In this document: one piece after another, positions 19,240-28,235 of the stretch
Position numbering within the stretch: the first letter of the stretch is position 1
Layout of the letters: every line of letters begins with the position of its first letter
The notes under the pieces: generated by a model
Told to the model about the DNA's origin: nothing
Databases searched by the model: none
What the model saw: the letters and a program-made list of their open reading frames with translations, nothing else
Assembly (NCBI RefSeq): GCF_034675905.1
Contig: NZ_JAUCCV010000010.1
Span: 62,001 to 126,000 of the forward strand
Reading direction: 5' to 3'
From: Castellaniella sp034675905
Lineage (GTDB): Bacteria; Pseudomonadota; Gammaproteobacteria; Burkholderiales; Burkholderiaceae_B
Length of the DNA stretch: 64,000 nucleotides
Made by a program: the position numbers and the translations under genes

Positions 19240-19746
19240 TCAGGGGCCAATTCTGCAGGCCACCGTCTGGGTATCCCTCGTAGGGCCCCCGTTAAGAGCT
19301 CGGGGAGACATCCGTGCCATAGGTCTCAGCAAGGATGCCTGGATCTCGCCGCTTACCCCTGGGGAAGGGGGATATGTTTTTATAAACCGGGAAATGGCTC
19401 TCATCTTGGGGATAAAGCGGCTGAAGGTACCTCCGGTCGGGGGAATTAACACGCATCGATCCTTGTTCAACAGCGTCTTGGCGCTCACGCCGTTGCGTTC
19501 GTCGGCTTGTTGGGCCGGCTTGTCTTCGCCGGCACGGTAGCCAAGGTGGGCGTTCATCTCGCCAGCCATGGCCCGCTCGATCACCGCCTTGCCAAAGGCA
19601 TCAATCAGATCCTCGACCTCCATGGCCGACATCGGACCTTCGACCAGGCCGTCCAGCAAATGCTCAGGCAGCTTCGGAAATCGGGCCGTACGGGCGGCCG
19701 CCTGGGCCGCAATAGATGGCTTCTTGTGTTTCACGGGCATATCCAT
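19240..19746 (-). pseudogene. IS256-family transposase, N-terminal half (degraded)
   Basis: The reliable part is residues 1 to about 100 of the frame: PKLPEHLLDGLVEGPMSAME, the FGKAVIERAMAGEMNAHLGY region and QQADERNGVSAKTL. This is the normal start of an IS256/Mutator transposase (LMDGLTE...AEMTHHLGY...NGKSRKT in relatives). Beyond about 19.45 kb the sequence still resembles the family (GTF, then EIQ and VSP fragments) but carries several frame shifts. The other half of the gene is at 16.86-17.42 kb. Confidence 0.8.
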
Positions 19747-19811
19747 GATCGTTTTCTCTCATGTTATGCCTCGCCCACAAAATTCTGGACACTCTCGAGC
19801 CGGAGACAGTG

Positions 19812-19997
19812 ATGACGCAATATTCCCTTTCCTTTGATTCTGATTGCTTGAAATCTGAACCACTGGGGGGGGGGCGGACGTTTTCTTGGACGGTTTATGC
19901 GGGCACCAAGCCTAAATCCTTCCGATACTCCATCGGGCTGCGCCGCCCTGACGACAGCTTGATGCGACGCCGCGAATTTCCAGCCACTGATGACTAA
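19812..19997 (+). pseudogene. radC remnant
   Basis: The first codons, MTQYSLSFDSDCLKSEPL, match the start of the intact radC at 23892 (MQQYSLSLDSDTLNAGAL). The preceding GAGCCGGAG-ACAGTG matches the radC ribosome-binding region. After about 19 codons, at a G9 run, the similarity stops. The remaining 40 or so codons (including KPKSFRYSIGLRRPDDSL) are unrelated to RadC and unrecognised. With copy B of the leader this was once a second radC locus, separated from its leader by the IS256-family element. Confidence 0.7.
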
Positions 19998-20317
19998 GAC
20001 GTTTCTTTCTTGAACTCTATCTCTGCTTTAAGTCTGGCAATAGTGGGCTCGCCCCAGTCACGCCTATGTCTTATGACTACCCGACCTCCATTGCCTATAC
20101 GTTCGGCAAGCTCAGCAAGTGTTTGCGCGTGACCGCTAGGCCATTTGTTGGCCAATGCGAGTGCTTCAACAGCACTATATGTGAGCGGCTCGCCCGTTGC
20201 ATGCAGTGCCTTAAAAAGCTCTTTTGCCCTAGCGTCATCCAAAGGATGAGCAAGGCCAGTTGCAACATTGACGATTGAACTCAGCGTCTCAATAGAACGC
20301 TTTAAAAGTTCGGACAT
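19994..20317 (-). CDS. Small protein resembling DUF1889
   Basis: About 107 residues from the ATG with GGGAG upstream; an ATG 27 bases earlier is possible. The segment AKELFKALHATGEPLTYSAV followed by ALANKWPSGHAQTLAELAER and VVIRH resembles from memory the pattern of the small DUF1889 proteins of enterobacteria. No catalytic motif is seen. It lies about 80 bp downstream of herA on the same strand and could be the last gene of that unit or an independent passenger. Function unknown. Confidence 0.5.
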   Translation of the reverse strand: MSELLKRSIETLSSIVNVATGLAHPLDDARAKELFKALHATGEPLTYSAVEALALANKWPSGHAQTLAELAERIGNGGRVVIRHRRDWGEPTIARLKAEIEFKKETS

Positions 20318-20423
20318 TTCCTTATCTCCCGGGTGGTGTTTCAAGTGATTAAGTTAAGCCACGCTCTGCAACGGTGATACATACAACGGGAGCTACACAT
20401 GTATGTTTATGCTATGTGTAATG

Positions 20424-22274
20424 TTAGCTAGTCATCCGTGCTGCCACTCCTTCGAGATCCGCGTTGCTTAACCCTGATCCTGACCAACCTTCGGCAAACT
20501 TTGCGCTTTGCGACCGGGGTAGTTTGTCATCTGTAAGGTTGCGAATTCTTATTCGAGCTGGCAGCGAGGCTCCTTCGCCCACAAAGATAGCTTCTTGTTG
20601 TGCGAGATTTGGGAGAGCCTTCGTCATTCCAGAAAGTCCATCCGGTAGAAAGCGTGCTACATGTTGTTGATCTGCCTGATTTGTTAACCGCAAAACAAGC
20701 CACGTGCCACATTGCGATATAACCGTACTTTCCACGTCTGCTGGGCGTTGACTGACCAGCATCAAGCCAAGGCCATATTTGCGTCCTTCCCGCGCAATTC
20801 TTCGCACTGCTGCCTGTGCTGTAGCATATTCAGCTTCTCCTCGGTCGGGAACATATCTATGAGCTTCCTCGCAAACCAATAGGATTGGATCTTTCTTTCT
20901 CTCGTCTAAGGTCTGATAGAGCTTGTACTGAAATAATAGTCTCGCTAGCATTCCGGCAAGTGGGCCTGCCACTTCATTTGGTAAGCCCGATATATCCAGT
21001 ATGCGGATATCTTTCTTCGAGTCGTCATCGGCCTGAATTTCATTAACGAACTGAGAGAGAACCTGAGAAAGCGTTGGGGAATTTTCATCCCAGTTGGTCA
21101 TTAAGAAATTAATTCTCGGGTCGCGGCGTAAAACTGCGAGCTTATCCAAGATGGATTTGAAGTTTTTGGTGAAGTCACTTTCAGTGACACGTCCCAAGAC
21201 GTTCCCTTGGATGCGCGCTCCCTGCAAGTAGGTTATGTGATTAATGAGCTCATCTAAGGAGAAAGGACGAGGTTTGTCTCGATCAAACTCAATGATTGTT
21301 TGCGCTTCGACGCCTGCCTTAGGCCGCGGATCGTCTGGATTACCGCCATCCTCGGGAGCTGCTCCGCCGTAGTTTGTGGGTGAAGGCTCCACTAAGCCAG
21401 CAGCGACCAGTCTCGCATAAGTTAGTGCCTTATAAATAACGTTGTTTTGGGAAGTTGCTTCAAATTCTGTCTTTCCGATTGTGAGCGATCTAAACTCATC
21501 CGCTGACATCAACCAGTAGGGAAACTGAATTGGCTCACCTTGAGCCTGCTCATGGCCAATGGGATCATAGGCCCGATATACAACTGCTCGGTCCCCAAAT
21601 GCTTGTCCATACTCGCCGTGCGGATCGATAATGATAATTCGTGGACGACATAAATCTTTGCTATTCGGTTTGTGCTCAAGCACACTGTGAAGCAAGGCGG
21701 CAACTGCTCCCGACTTACCGGATCCAGTGGATCCTAAGACAGCACAATGCATACCGAACATTTTGTCTATGTTAGCGCGACAGCGCGCTGAGTCTGCACC
21801 AACATACGTGGCGAATGGAACTAATGGATCGATTTTATCGTCGTGAAGTTGACCCTCAGCTGATTTGTACAGGTCGACAGATTCGTCACGTGTAAGTAGG
21901 TATACGCCTTGGCGCGGCAATGGGTAGGTGGAGACACCGCGGGTGAACTTCAGAGTGCTGTTAGCTCCCTGCCAAACCCCCTCGGCGAAAAGCTCGATCT
22001 CCATGACTCGTTGGTCTGCTTCGGGGGGGATGGGCTGCCCCTTTTCTATTAGTTCCTCTGATCGCATCCGCAGTAACGTTACGAACCCGAAAACTAATCG
22101 ACGTCCAAAATGAACTTTTACGATGCTGCCAATCTGTCCAATAGGATAGACTCGGCCTTGATGGCTGCGTGTTAGTTCAGTTACGTCGCCGCTTAATTCA
22201 ACGCGGATGGTTGTGCCGGCAACCTCAACAATATTGCCGATTTTTAGGTCTGGTACTAGCTCAAAATTAACCAT
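20424..22274 (-). CDS. herA: HerA-type ATPase of Sir2-HerA defence system
   Basis: 616 residues. The N-terminal HAS-barrel-like beta region (IGNIVEVAGTTIRVEL, IGQIGSIVKVHFG) is followed by the HerA/FtsK ATPase: Walker A LGSTGSGKSGAV near residue 182, IIIDPHGEYGQAF, Walker B ILLVCEEAHRYVP, and the arginine-containing RRIAREGRKYG and SQRPADVE motifs. HerA forms hexameric DNA translocases. Paired with SIR2 proteins it gives an NAD-depleting antiphage complex. Its ATG overlaps the stop of the SIR2 gene by one base (TAATG), so the two are coupled. Confidence 0.85.
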   Translation of the reverse strand: MVNFELVPDLKIGNIVEVAGTTIRVELSGDVTELTRSHQGRVYPIGQIGSIVKVHFGRRLVFGFVTLLRMRSEELIEKGQPIPPEADQRVMEIELFAEGVWQGANSTLKFTRGVSTYPLPRQGVYLLTRDESVDLYKSAEGQLHDDKIDPLVPFATYVGADSARCRANIDKMFGMHCAVLGSTGSGKSGAVAALLHSVLEHKPNSKDLCRPRIIIIDPHGEYGQAFGDRAVVYRAYDPIGHEQAQGEPIQFPYWLMSADEFRSLTIGKTEFEATSQNNVIYKALTYARLVAAGLVEPSPTNYGGAAPEDGGNPDDPRPKAGVEAQTIIEFDRDKPRPFSLDELINHITYLQGARIQGNVLGRVTESDFTKNFKSILDKLAVLRRDPRINFLMTNWDENSPTLSQVLSQFVNEIQADDDSKKDIRILDISGLPNEVAGPLAGMLARLLFQYKLYQTLDERKKDPILLVCEEAHRYVPDRGEAEYATAQAAVRRIAREGRKYGLGLMLVSQRPADVESTVISQCGTWLVLRLTNQADQQHVARFLPDGLSGMTKALPNLAQQEAIFVGEGASLPARIRIRNLTDDKLPRSQSAKFAEGWSGSGLSNADLEGVAARMTS

Positions 22275-23446
22275 TACACCGCTCCTTCAGCACCATTTTG
22301 AAGCACATTGGTCACGCCTTCAAAAGTCCACCAATCCAATGGTGTCTCATCGCTTCGGCTGTGCAATGGTCCAATCTGTCCAGCATATAAACCCCGTTGG
22401 GTCATAACGTATACCCGTTTCCCCCAGGAAGATTGGCGCCACGCTTCAAGCACAGGAGGAAGCGCGCCAGACTCAAGGCAAAAGGCGAGAATGGTTGTTT
22501 TACTGCTTGGCATTGATAGTGCAAATTCAATTTCTTGATTGATATGATCGTCGCCAAAGCTGTATCCGCATATCGCAAGAATATTGTCGCTGCCGTTAGA
22601 TAGTGCGCGCCGGAAGATATCAAATTGGGCAGCAAAAGGGTCTCGTTGAGTAGCAATGTATTTTGTTGCTTGTGGATAAATCAAAACCCGGCCAGCGCGT
22701 TCAGGATAGAGGTCTCGGTCACGGACACGCCATACGTTGCCGTCATCGCCTAAATGCCAATCAATCGATCCATGTAGTTTAATGACATGCCCACGGAAAC
22801 CAGCTGTTGGCGCTTTGTCGCCGTACCTATGATTTCTGAATGCAACCGATCCGCCTGAGAAACCATCCCAGTATGGGAAACACCCAAGAGCCAGTGCATC
22901 CTCCAGAAGTGTGTCGTAGTTCGTGGTGAAGAAGCGAATCGGTGGTCGTCTACTGTCGAGTCCCGCCTGTCGTTTGCCGATCAGTGCATTCAAAAAATCT
23001 AGGTGATACTTTACGGAGACCATGGGGTTTTTGTATGAGCCGATGACAGCATCGTTACCCTCAGACGCAGCACGGTAACCCCAACGTACTGTTTCAGATA
23101 TGTGTTGTAGAACTTCGGAATGTGCTTCTTCCAGAGCCTTGATGGTGTATTCGTTGCCAGCAATGGTGATTTTTTGAGAATGATTTCTATTTGCTAGCGT
23201 GGCGTAATCACCAAGATGGCTTAAAAGATGTTCAATATGGGTGTTCTTTGGCAGTTCTGCTAATAATGCATCCAATAATGGTTTATGTGCAGAGGTGGCG
23301 GACAGCTCCATTATTCGATCGGTCAGCGGATTCATCAGAGGTATGCCGGAGCTATAACTTACTCCGGCACCGAGTAACCACATTTGGTCCGGTCTGCTCA
23401 AAAACTCATCGAGCTGCTGTAAGTATCCGTCATCAACTGTATCCAC
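22274..23446 (-). CDS. SIR2-domain NADase of Sir2-HerA defence system
   Basis: About 390 residues. The Rossmann-like SIR2 fold is shown by MWLLGAGVSYSSGIPL (NAD binding), FFTTNYDTLLEDAL, the catalytic-histidine motif KLHGSIDWH, and ILAICGYSFGDDHIN near the C-terminus. This is the SIR2_2-type arrangement of defence NADases. I chose GTG at 23446, five bases after GGAGG; a GTG 12 bases earlier is also in frame. It is the first gene of the sir2-herA pair, about 60 bp downstream of repeat copy C. Together with HerA it would act as an abortive NAD-depletion system. Confidence 0.85.
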   Translation of the reverse strand: MDTVDDGYLQQLDEFLSRPDQMWLLGAGVSYSSGIPLMNPLTDRIMELSATSAHKPLLDALLAELPKNTHIEHLLSHLGDYATLANRNHSQKITIAGNEYTIKALEEAHSEVLQHISETVRWGYRAASEGNDAVIGSYKNPMVSVKYHLDFLNALIGKRQAGLDSRRPPIRFFTTNYDTLLEDALALGCFPYWDGFSGGSVAFRNHRYGDKAPTAGFRGHVIKLHGSIDWHLGDDGNVWRVRDRDLYPERAGRVLIYPQATKYIATQRDPFAAQFDIFRRALSNGSDNILAICGYSFGDDHINQEIEFALSMPSSKTTILAFCLESGALPPVLEAWRQSSWGKRVYVMTQRGLYAGQIGPLHSRSDETPLDWWTFEGVTNVLQNGAEGAV

Positions 23447-23507
23447 TAGCACCTCCACGAATTAAAAATGGCCACCTTGCTAACCCCGATGGCGGCTGAA
23501 CCTGTAT

Positions 23508-23890
23508 GAATGTATCAAAAATAAACAAGAAGGTGTTGCCGTTTTGAAACTCATTGCCTAATTAAGTCAATGCGTCTGCGCGTCGCGCACCGCGCTGCTC
23601 CAGGTTTCGCTATACGCTCATCCCTTAACGGGACGGGCCATCCAGCCTTGCACATCCCTGACGCCTGCCGCGTGCCCTTGGGCACTTGCCAACCCCACAC
23701 GGTCACTGGCTGTTGGGGCAGGGGCGGCCTTGCTGTTCTCTTCAGTGTGTCACGCCGGTCTGGCCGTCAAGGGCGGCGCGCACACGTGCGCTTGCGGCCG
23801 GTGGCCGTCTGTGACCCTGTGACGGCTGGCGCTGCGGCGTGACCCCTTCGGTTCCAGGCAATTCCGCCTGAGTTTTGAACCGGAGGCAGT
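23508..23890. repeat. radC-leader repeat, copy C (between sir2 and intact radC)
   Basis: This is the intact version of the repeat: GAATGTATCAAAAATAAAC, GTGTTGC-C-GTTTT, the GC-rich GCGCGTCGCGCACCGCGC, CCCTTAACGGGACGGGC, CTTGCGGCCGGTGGCCGT, and finally AACCGGAGGCAGTC before the radC ATG. Copy B aligns along its full length and copy A over the first 95 bp. It contains no convincing gene. It serves as the leader of radC in one direction and adjoins the sir2 start in the other. Confidence 0.8.
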
Positions 23891-23891
23891 C

Positions 23892-24419
23892 ATGCAGCAA
23901 TATTCTCTTTCCCTTGATTCCGATACCTTGAATGCCGGCGCGTTGCTGGTGCGTGAGGCGGATGGTGCCGTGCGTGCGGCCAGCCGTAAGGAAATTCTGA
24001 CGGTGGCGCGCGAGCTGGTCAATGTCGATGAGTTGCATGGACAGGATCTGTCCCAGCCCAGACTCGTCAAAGACTTTCTACGATTGCGCTTGAATGCGGC
24101 GCTGGAGCACGAGGTATGTGGGCTGGTTCTGCTCGACAGTCAACATCGGCTGATCGACTATCTGGAGCCGTTTCGCGGCACGATCAATCAGGCGTCGGTC
24201 TATCCGCGTGAGATCGTGAAAATTGCGCTGCACCGAAACGCGCTGTCGGTTTTCCTAGTACACAATCATCCTTCGGGGCTGGCCGAAGCCAGTCCAGCGG
24301 ATATCGCGCTGACCAAGCATCTGAAGCAGGCGCTGGCGCTGGTCGATGTCCGGTTGCTGGATCACTTCATAGTGGCCGGGGCGACGGTGTTGTCGATGGC
24401 TGAGAGGGGGCTGTTCTAA
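23892..24419 (+). CDS. radC: RadC-family JAB-domain protein of mobile elements
   Basis: 175 residues with a complete JAB/MPN metalloprotease-like fold: HRLIDYLEPFRGTINQASV, then the metal-binding VHNHPSGLAEASPAD (HxHPSG...D) and RLLDHFIV. It lacks the N-terminal helix-hairpin-helix of chromosomal RadC, like the short RadC proteins common in ICEs and genomic islands. The exact role is unknown; participation in anti-restriction or element maintenance is often suggested. A GGAGG-like site precedes the ATG and a strong terminator follows. A truncated duplicate lies at 19812. Confidence 0.85.
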   Translation: MQQYSLSLDSDTLNAGALLVREADGAVRAASRKEILTVARELVNVDELHGQDLSQPRLVKDFLRLRLNAALEHEVCGLVLLDSQHRLIDYLEPFRGTINQASVYPREIVKIALHRNALSVFLVHNHPSGLAEASPADIALTKHLKQALALVDVRLLDHFIVAGATVLSMAERGLF

Positions 24420-24428
24420 GCCATTATC

Positions 24429-24454
24429 GGCAAGCCTGCGGGCTTGCCTTTTTT
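24429..24454 (+). terminator. Rho-independent terminator after radC
   Basis: A perfect 8-bp stem GGCAAGCC/GGCTTGCC with a four-base loop, followed immediately by six T residues, ten bases after the radC stop codon. Confidence 0.9.
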
Positions 24455-24537
24455 GGTGTTCGCCATGTAGCCCTCCGGGCCCAACGATGGCTTGGGTCGG
24501 CTCCATTTCTACTCTGTTTAAGCCATGTCGATTGCTG

Positions 24538-25698
24538 TTAAATCAGGAGGTGCTTGGGCAGTGGCCTATCATGCAGGAAATAGTCGTTCTTGTAGTCACT
24601 ATCAGTTGGCGCGATCCTGAGAATAAAGCCATTGCTTTGTGCATCGGATAAATCAATAAGCCTACTGAGCAAGCTCAATGCTTGCTTCTGAACGGGGTTT
24701 AGATTCTTCTTTATGTTTATCAGCTCTTGGAAGGTATGCTGCTCCAAGAAGTTAAAGTGACTGCCCAGCAAGCCACATATCCCGTCGGATAGCTGAACCT
24801 CAATACTGTCGTGTGACTTGATGAACGAATAGTTAACAAATTCCCCCTTGTAGCTCACCTGGGTGTTCGCCAAACCCTCTTGAACTGCAGATTCGTTGTC
24901 GAAGACGTGTGAGCTGGTTGGATAAGTATAGAGGGGTCTTAGGAACAGAGGTTTGAAGCTATCTATCAAGACATCATCCTCGTTGTCCACAATGAAGGGC
25001 ATCTCAGGCAGCTTGGCGCCTGCGCGAAGCAGATGAATCACCAGTTGGAAAATGTCTGATTGAGGACGCATTACTTGCGACTCAAAGAGATCTGCCAGTT
25101 CGTTTATGAAGGTAAAGCTGACTTCCCTCTTGATATTCGGAAAACGGTACTTCCTGAGCAGGGGAACCAAGCAATCCAAGTTGGTGTTAGCCAATGTGAA
25201 TAGCTCGTTTTTTATCTCCATCACATAGGGCATGTACTGGCAAAGCCCATTGTCGTCCCATAGGGAATCAACGATATCAACCAGCGACCAATAGAGGATG
25301 TTGAAATTGGTGTAGTGGATGTACACCTCGTTTTGGCTCAGCCACTCAAGTAGCGTTCGTACCCTTTTGGAGTTCAGCACACCCAAGTAGTTTCCCGTCG
25401 CCAGTTGGTTGAATTTAATTTCAGTGGCCGACTTCTGGATATGAAGTGACGTTACCAGCTCATCCACGTTGGCAAGAGGCCTGGATTTCTTGTGGCAAAT
25501 CCCGCCAAGCACAAAATTTTTGGGCTTTTCATTGAGTCCGTTTTCGGTTATCCAGAACTTCCGGATATTGTTGGTTTCGTCATAGAAAAATGAGTATTCT
25601 TCATCAAGCCCATAAAGGGGTTGGTTGCCAAAGATATTCATCATCATGGGAGCTCTCAATTCCTCCGCATCTAGAACGATCATGTTTGGCTGCTTCAC
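24538..25698 (-). CDS. DUF3800-like protein (candidate defence gene)
   Basis: About 386 residues from a GTG preceded by AGAGGGGGGG; ATGs further in are possible. The pattern EYSFFYDETNNIRKFWI near the N-terminus and a late QLSDGICGLLGSHF match the DUF3800 scheme. There an early Asp (D-E-x-G/N) and a later L-x-D-x-x-x-G motif belong to an RNase-H-like fold. The middle contains FIVDNEDDVLIDSF. DUF3800 proteins are frequent in defence islands, but their activity is not established. It follows an AbiTii-like gene by 65 bp on the same strand and is probably co-transcribed with it. Confidence 0.6.
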   Translation of the reverse strand: MKQPNMIVLDAEELRAPMMMNIFGNQPLYGLDEEYSFFYDETNNIRKFWITENGLNEKPKNFVLGGICHKKSRPLANVDELVTSLHIQKSATEIKFNQLATGNYLGVLNSKRVRTLLEWLSQNEVYIHYTNFNILYWSLVDIVDSLWDDNGLCQYMPYVMEIKNELFTLANTNLDCLVPLLRKYRFPNIKREVSFTFINELADLFESQVMRPQSDIFQLVIHLLRAGAKLPEMPFIVDNEDDVLIDSFKPLFLRPLYTYPTSSHVFDNESAVQEGLANTQVSYKGEFVNYSFIKSHDSIEVQLSDGICGLLGSHFNFLEQHTFQELINIKKNLNPVQKQALSLLSRLIDLSDAQSNGFILRIAPTDSDYKNDYFLHDRPLPKHLLI

Positions 25699-25763
25699 TT
25701 TACCCCCCCTCTGGGGTTCACAATAAAACTCGGGCAATAGTCCGCGATCATAGGTGCCTCAAT

Positions 25764-26687
25764 TTAAGCCCCTGGCAGGCCAAGATACATGGTGATTGCT
25801 TTTGCAATGCCTGCTGCAGCAACTTCCATCCCGACGCCAGTGGCGCCTCGGGCAGCCTTCCCCGTCAAACGACCCAGCCAATTGCTCGCGGTATCAGATT
25901 TTTTTTGCTCGTTGGCTGACGCTGTTGCTTGATCTAATTCGGTGCGCAAACCAGCAAAATCTCCGGGGCTTAAACCGAGTTCTATGAGCCGTTTTTCCAG
26001 GGAATCCCAATTCCCGCTGTGAACAAGTGTGATGGCCGTCTGGGTATAGCCTTCACCCGCATTGGAAACGTTGCTCACATTGCCAGAAATATTGGTATTG
26101 AAAATCTGCGTCATTTTTTCTCTGCTTAATGGTGGGTTGCCGCCTATTGGAGTGTCTCCCGCGTCGGGAGCTTCCCTTGCCAGGTCGATGGCATAACCCA
26201 AAACGGCTGTTTTTACCGAATCAAGTAGGCGCACGATTGCACCGATGGGTATTTCCTTCCATGCAGAGACACACTGCATGTCATGCATGATTTTGGAGGC
26301 ATGATGGATTGCGAGATTGAGTGGCCAGGGTTCATGCAGACACCCTGATTTGTCACCTTCAATATATGCGGCAAAGGCGCTAATACTGTTTCCCATATAG
26401 GCATGGCTGTATTCTTCTTGAAGGGACTCAGGCAGTATGGATACGGGTACTTGCAAACGGTTGGCTCGACTGTAGGGGCCTGCAAAGGAACCGTACGATT
26501 CAACGCGCACAACGCGGTAGTCCGGTAAGGAGTCGATATTGGGGTATCCATTGAGTTCCCGGTCAACCCATTCGCCGAGTTGTTGATGGGATATGCGGGC
26601 GGCAAGTAGTTTGCACATCCTGAGCAGGGAGGGAACATCGGTAGTTTGCGAGATGGCTGCAGCCTGGATATCTTCGAGAAGCGACAT
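25764..26687 (-). CDS. AbiTii-domain protein (abortive-infection-like)
   Basis: About 307 residues. The N-terminal 180 residues match the AbiTii scheme: MSLLEDIQAAAISQTTDVPS, LRMCKLLAARISHQQLGEWV, DRELNGYP, and later the INLAIHH-like LNLAIHHASKIMHD. An Asn-rich segment IFNTNISGNVSNVSNAGEG and a C-terminal hydrophobic stretch near VAAAGIAKAITMYLG follow, which may bind membranes. I chose the ATG of MSLLED; an upstream extension has no ribosome site. AbiTii domains are assumed to take part in abortive infection, with little experimental detail. It leads an operon with the DUF3800-like gene. Confidence 0.65.
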   Translation of the reverse strand: MSLLEDIQAAAISQTTDVPSLLRMCKLLAARISHQQLGEWVDRELNGYPNIDSLPDYRVVRVESYGSFAGPYSRANRLQVPVSILPESLQEEYSHAYMGNSISAFAAYIEGDKSGCLHEPWPLNLAIHHASKIMHDMQCVSAWKEIPIGAIVRLLDSVKTAVLGYAIDLAREAPDAGDTPIGGNPPLSREKMTQIFNTNISGNVSNVSNAGEGYTQTAITLVHSGNWDSLEKRLIELGLSPGDFAGLRTELDQATASANEQKKSDTASNWLGRLTGKAARGATGVGMEVAAAGIAKAITMYLGLPGA

Positions 26688-27054
26688 AACGAATTGCCTG
26701 TTTTTGGTACGTGTCTGTGAAACCGTAGTGCGACAAAGAAACTGCACACAGAATACTGTGTTTCAAGTGGTATATGTTTGTTTCGCTTGGTTTGCTAATC
26801 CTTTTCTTGCTGTGCAATTGGGATCAGCATGGTCTTTAAGAAGAGAGTTTGCATTCCAAAGAAAAATGTATTGCCTAAGGTATGCAGACGGATCTCCATT
26901 ATGTTGCATCAATCCACAGTGCTTGTTTATTTGTCGGGATGCGGTGCACTTGATTTGCCAATTTCTTCGCACTGTCGCAATAGTTTGGCTTGTTCCGATG
27001 GTGGAAGGTCATGAAACTCAGGGGCATTGGTTCCGATAACTTTAATTGGACCAT
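26688..27054. other. AT-rich spacer with a coding fragment next to the IS3-family element
   Basis: No complete gene. On the minus strand, 26927 to 27054 reads VIGTNAPEFHDLPPSEQAKL and ends KSSAPHPDK at a TAA. That looks like a genuine protein C-terminus cut off by the element at 27055. Joining it across the element gives a stop codon just upstream in the same frame, so the parent gene cannot be restored. The remainder is the promoter side of the AbiTii-like gene. Confidence 0.35.
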
Positions 27055-27072
27055 TGAATCGGCCCGGGTTTT

Positions 27073-27948
27073 CTAGACGGTCCCGGTTTTCAAAAAATGC
27101 TGGTTCTCGAATTCTACTGGTGAACAATCCCCGGCATGGCTGTGACGCCGCTTCGGGTTGTAGAACATCTCAATGTAGTCGAAGATATCCGCCCTGGCCT
27201 GTTCGCGGGTAGCGTAGACGCGGCGGCGAATCCGTTCACGCTTGAGCAGCTGAAAGAAGCTCTCGGCCACGGCATTATCATGGCAATTACCCCGCCGGCT
27301 CATGCTGGGCTTGAGTCGATGAGCCTTCAGAAAGTCGCGCCAGTCGTGGCTGCCGAACTGACTACCCTGGTCGCTGTGGATGATGACTTCAGTCTTTGGT
27401 CGACGGCGCCAGACAGCCGCCAGCAAGGCGTTGAGCACCAGATCGGCGTCGATGCGGCTGCTCATGGACCAGCCCACAACGGTGCGAGCAAAGAGGTCGA
27501 GCACCACCGCCAGATACAGCCATCCCTCGTGGGTACGGATGTAGGTAATGTCGGTCACCCACGCCTGATCGGGCGCAGCCACGTCGAATTGTTGCTGCAA
27601 GAGGTTCTCGGCCACCAGGCTGGGGCGCCCACCTCGATGGCCCGGCCTGCGCTTGTAACCCGTTTGGGAGCGCAGCTGGTTCTCGCGCATGAGCCGTGCC
27701 ACCCGGTGCCTGCCACAAATCTCGCCCAGATCCCGTAAGTCGTGAGTCACCTTGCGATAGCCGTAGACTCGGCCGCTGTCCTGCCAACTCTGGCTGATCA
27801 GCCCCACGAGTCGTCGATCTTCCAAGGCACGAGCGCTGTGTGGAGAACGGCGCCAGGCGTAGTAGCCGCTGGGATGGATACCGAGCACCGCGCACATGCG
27901 CCGCACCTGAAAAACGCTCGTGTGGTCCCGAACAAAGGCGTACTTCAC
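27073..27948 (-). CDS. IS3-family transposase OrfB (DDE integrase)
   Basis: About 291 residues from its own ATG. The N-terminal HTH_21 region (GYYAWRRSPHSARALE, HRVARLMREN) precedes the rve integrase core: WVTDITYIRTHEGWLYL (first Asp), VIIHSDQGSQFGSHDW (second Asp) and RGNCHDNAVAESFFQLLKRE (Glu). The catalytic triad is intact. It is normally produced as an OrfAB fusion by -1 frameshifting on the A7G tract near the end of orfA. Confidence 0.9.
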   Translation of the reverse strand: MKYAFVRDHTSVFQVRRMCAVLGIHPSGYYAWRRSPHSARALEDRRLVGLISQSWQDSGRVYGYRKVTHDLRDLGEICGRHRVARLMRENQLRSQTGYKRRPGHRGGRPSLVAENLLQQQFDVAAPDQAWVTDITYIRTHEGWLYLAVVLDLFARTVVGWSMSSRIDADLVLNALLAAVWRRRPKTEVIIHSDQGSQFGSHDWRDFLKAHRLKPSMSRRGNCHDNAVAESFFQLLKRERIRRRVYATREQARADIFDYIEMFYNPKRRHSHAGDCSPVEFENQHFLKTGTV

Positions 27949-28235
27949 TGGGACTGCTTCGCGAAGTACGCCGCCGCTTTTTTTAGGATGTCGCGCTCCT
28001 CGGTCACACGCCGCAGCTCGGCCTTCAGGCGCCGAACTTCCTGAGCCTGTTCACCGGCCTCGCGGCGGCTGCCCTCGTCACCGGCGTACTGTTTACGCCA
28101 CTGATACAGGCTCCAGGTGCTGATCCCCAAACGCGCGGCAACATCGGCCACCTTGTGACCGCGTTCGGTTATTTGGCGTACAGCCTCAATCTTGAATTCC
28201 TCGGAAAAGCGCTTTTGCATGGCCTTCGTGCTCAT
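27945..28235 (-). CDS. IS3-family transposase OrfA
   Basis: 96 residues: a helix-turn-helix (FSEEFKIEAVRQITERGHKV, then AARLGISTWSLYQWRKQY) and a coiled coil (EVRRLKAELRRVTEERDILK). The codons for LKKAAA contain CTAAAAAAAG, a classical slippery site for -1 frameshifting into orfB, which begins four bases before the orfA stop. Confidence 0.9.
   Translation of the reverse strand: MSTKAMQKRFSEEFKIEAVRQITERGHKVADVAARLGISTWSLYQWRKQYAGDEGSRREAGEQAQEVRRLKAELRRVTEERDILKKAAAYFAKQSQ

Noticed and set aside
23570..23842. A 90-codon frame upstream of radC
   Set aside because: Arg/Pro-rich, no ribosome-binding site, and not conserved in frame with the duplicate leader.
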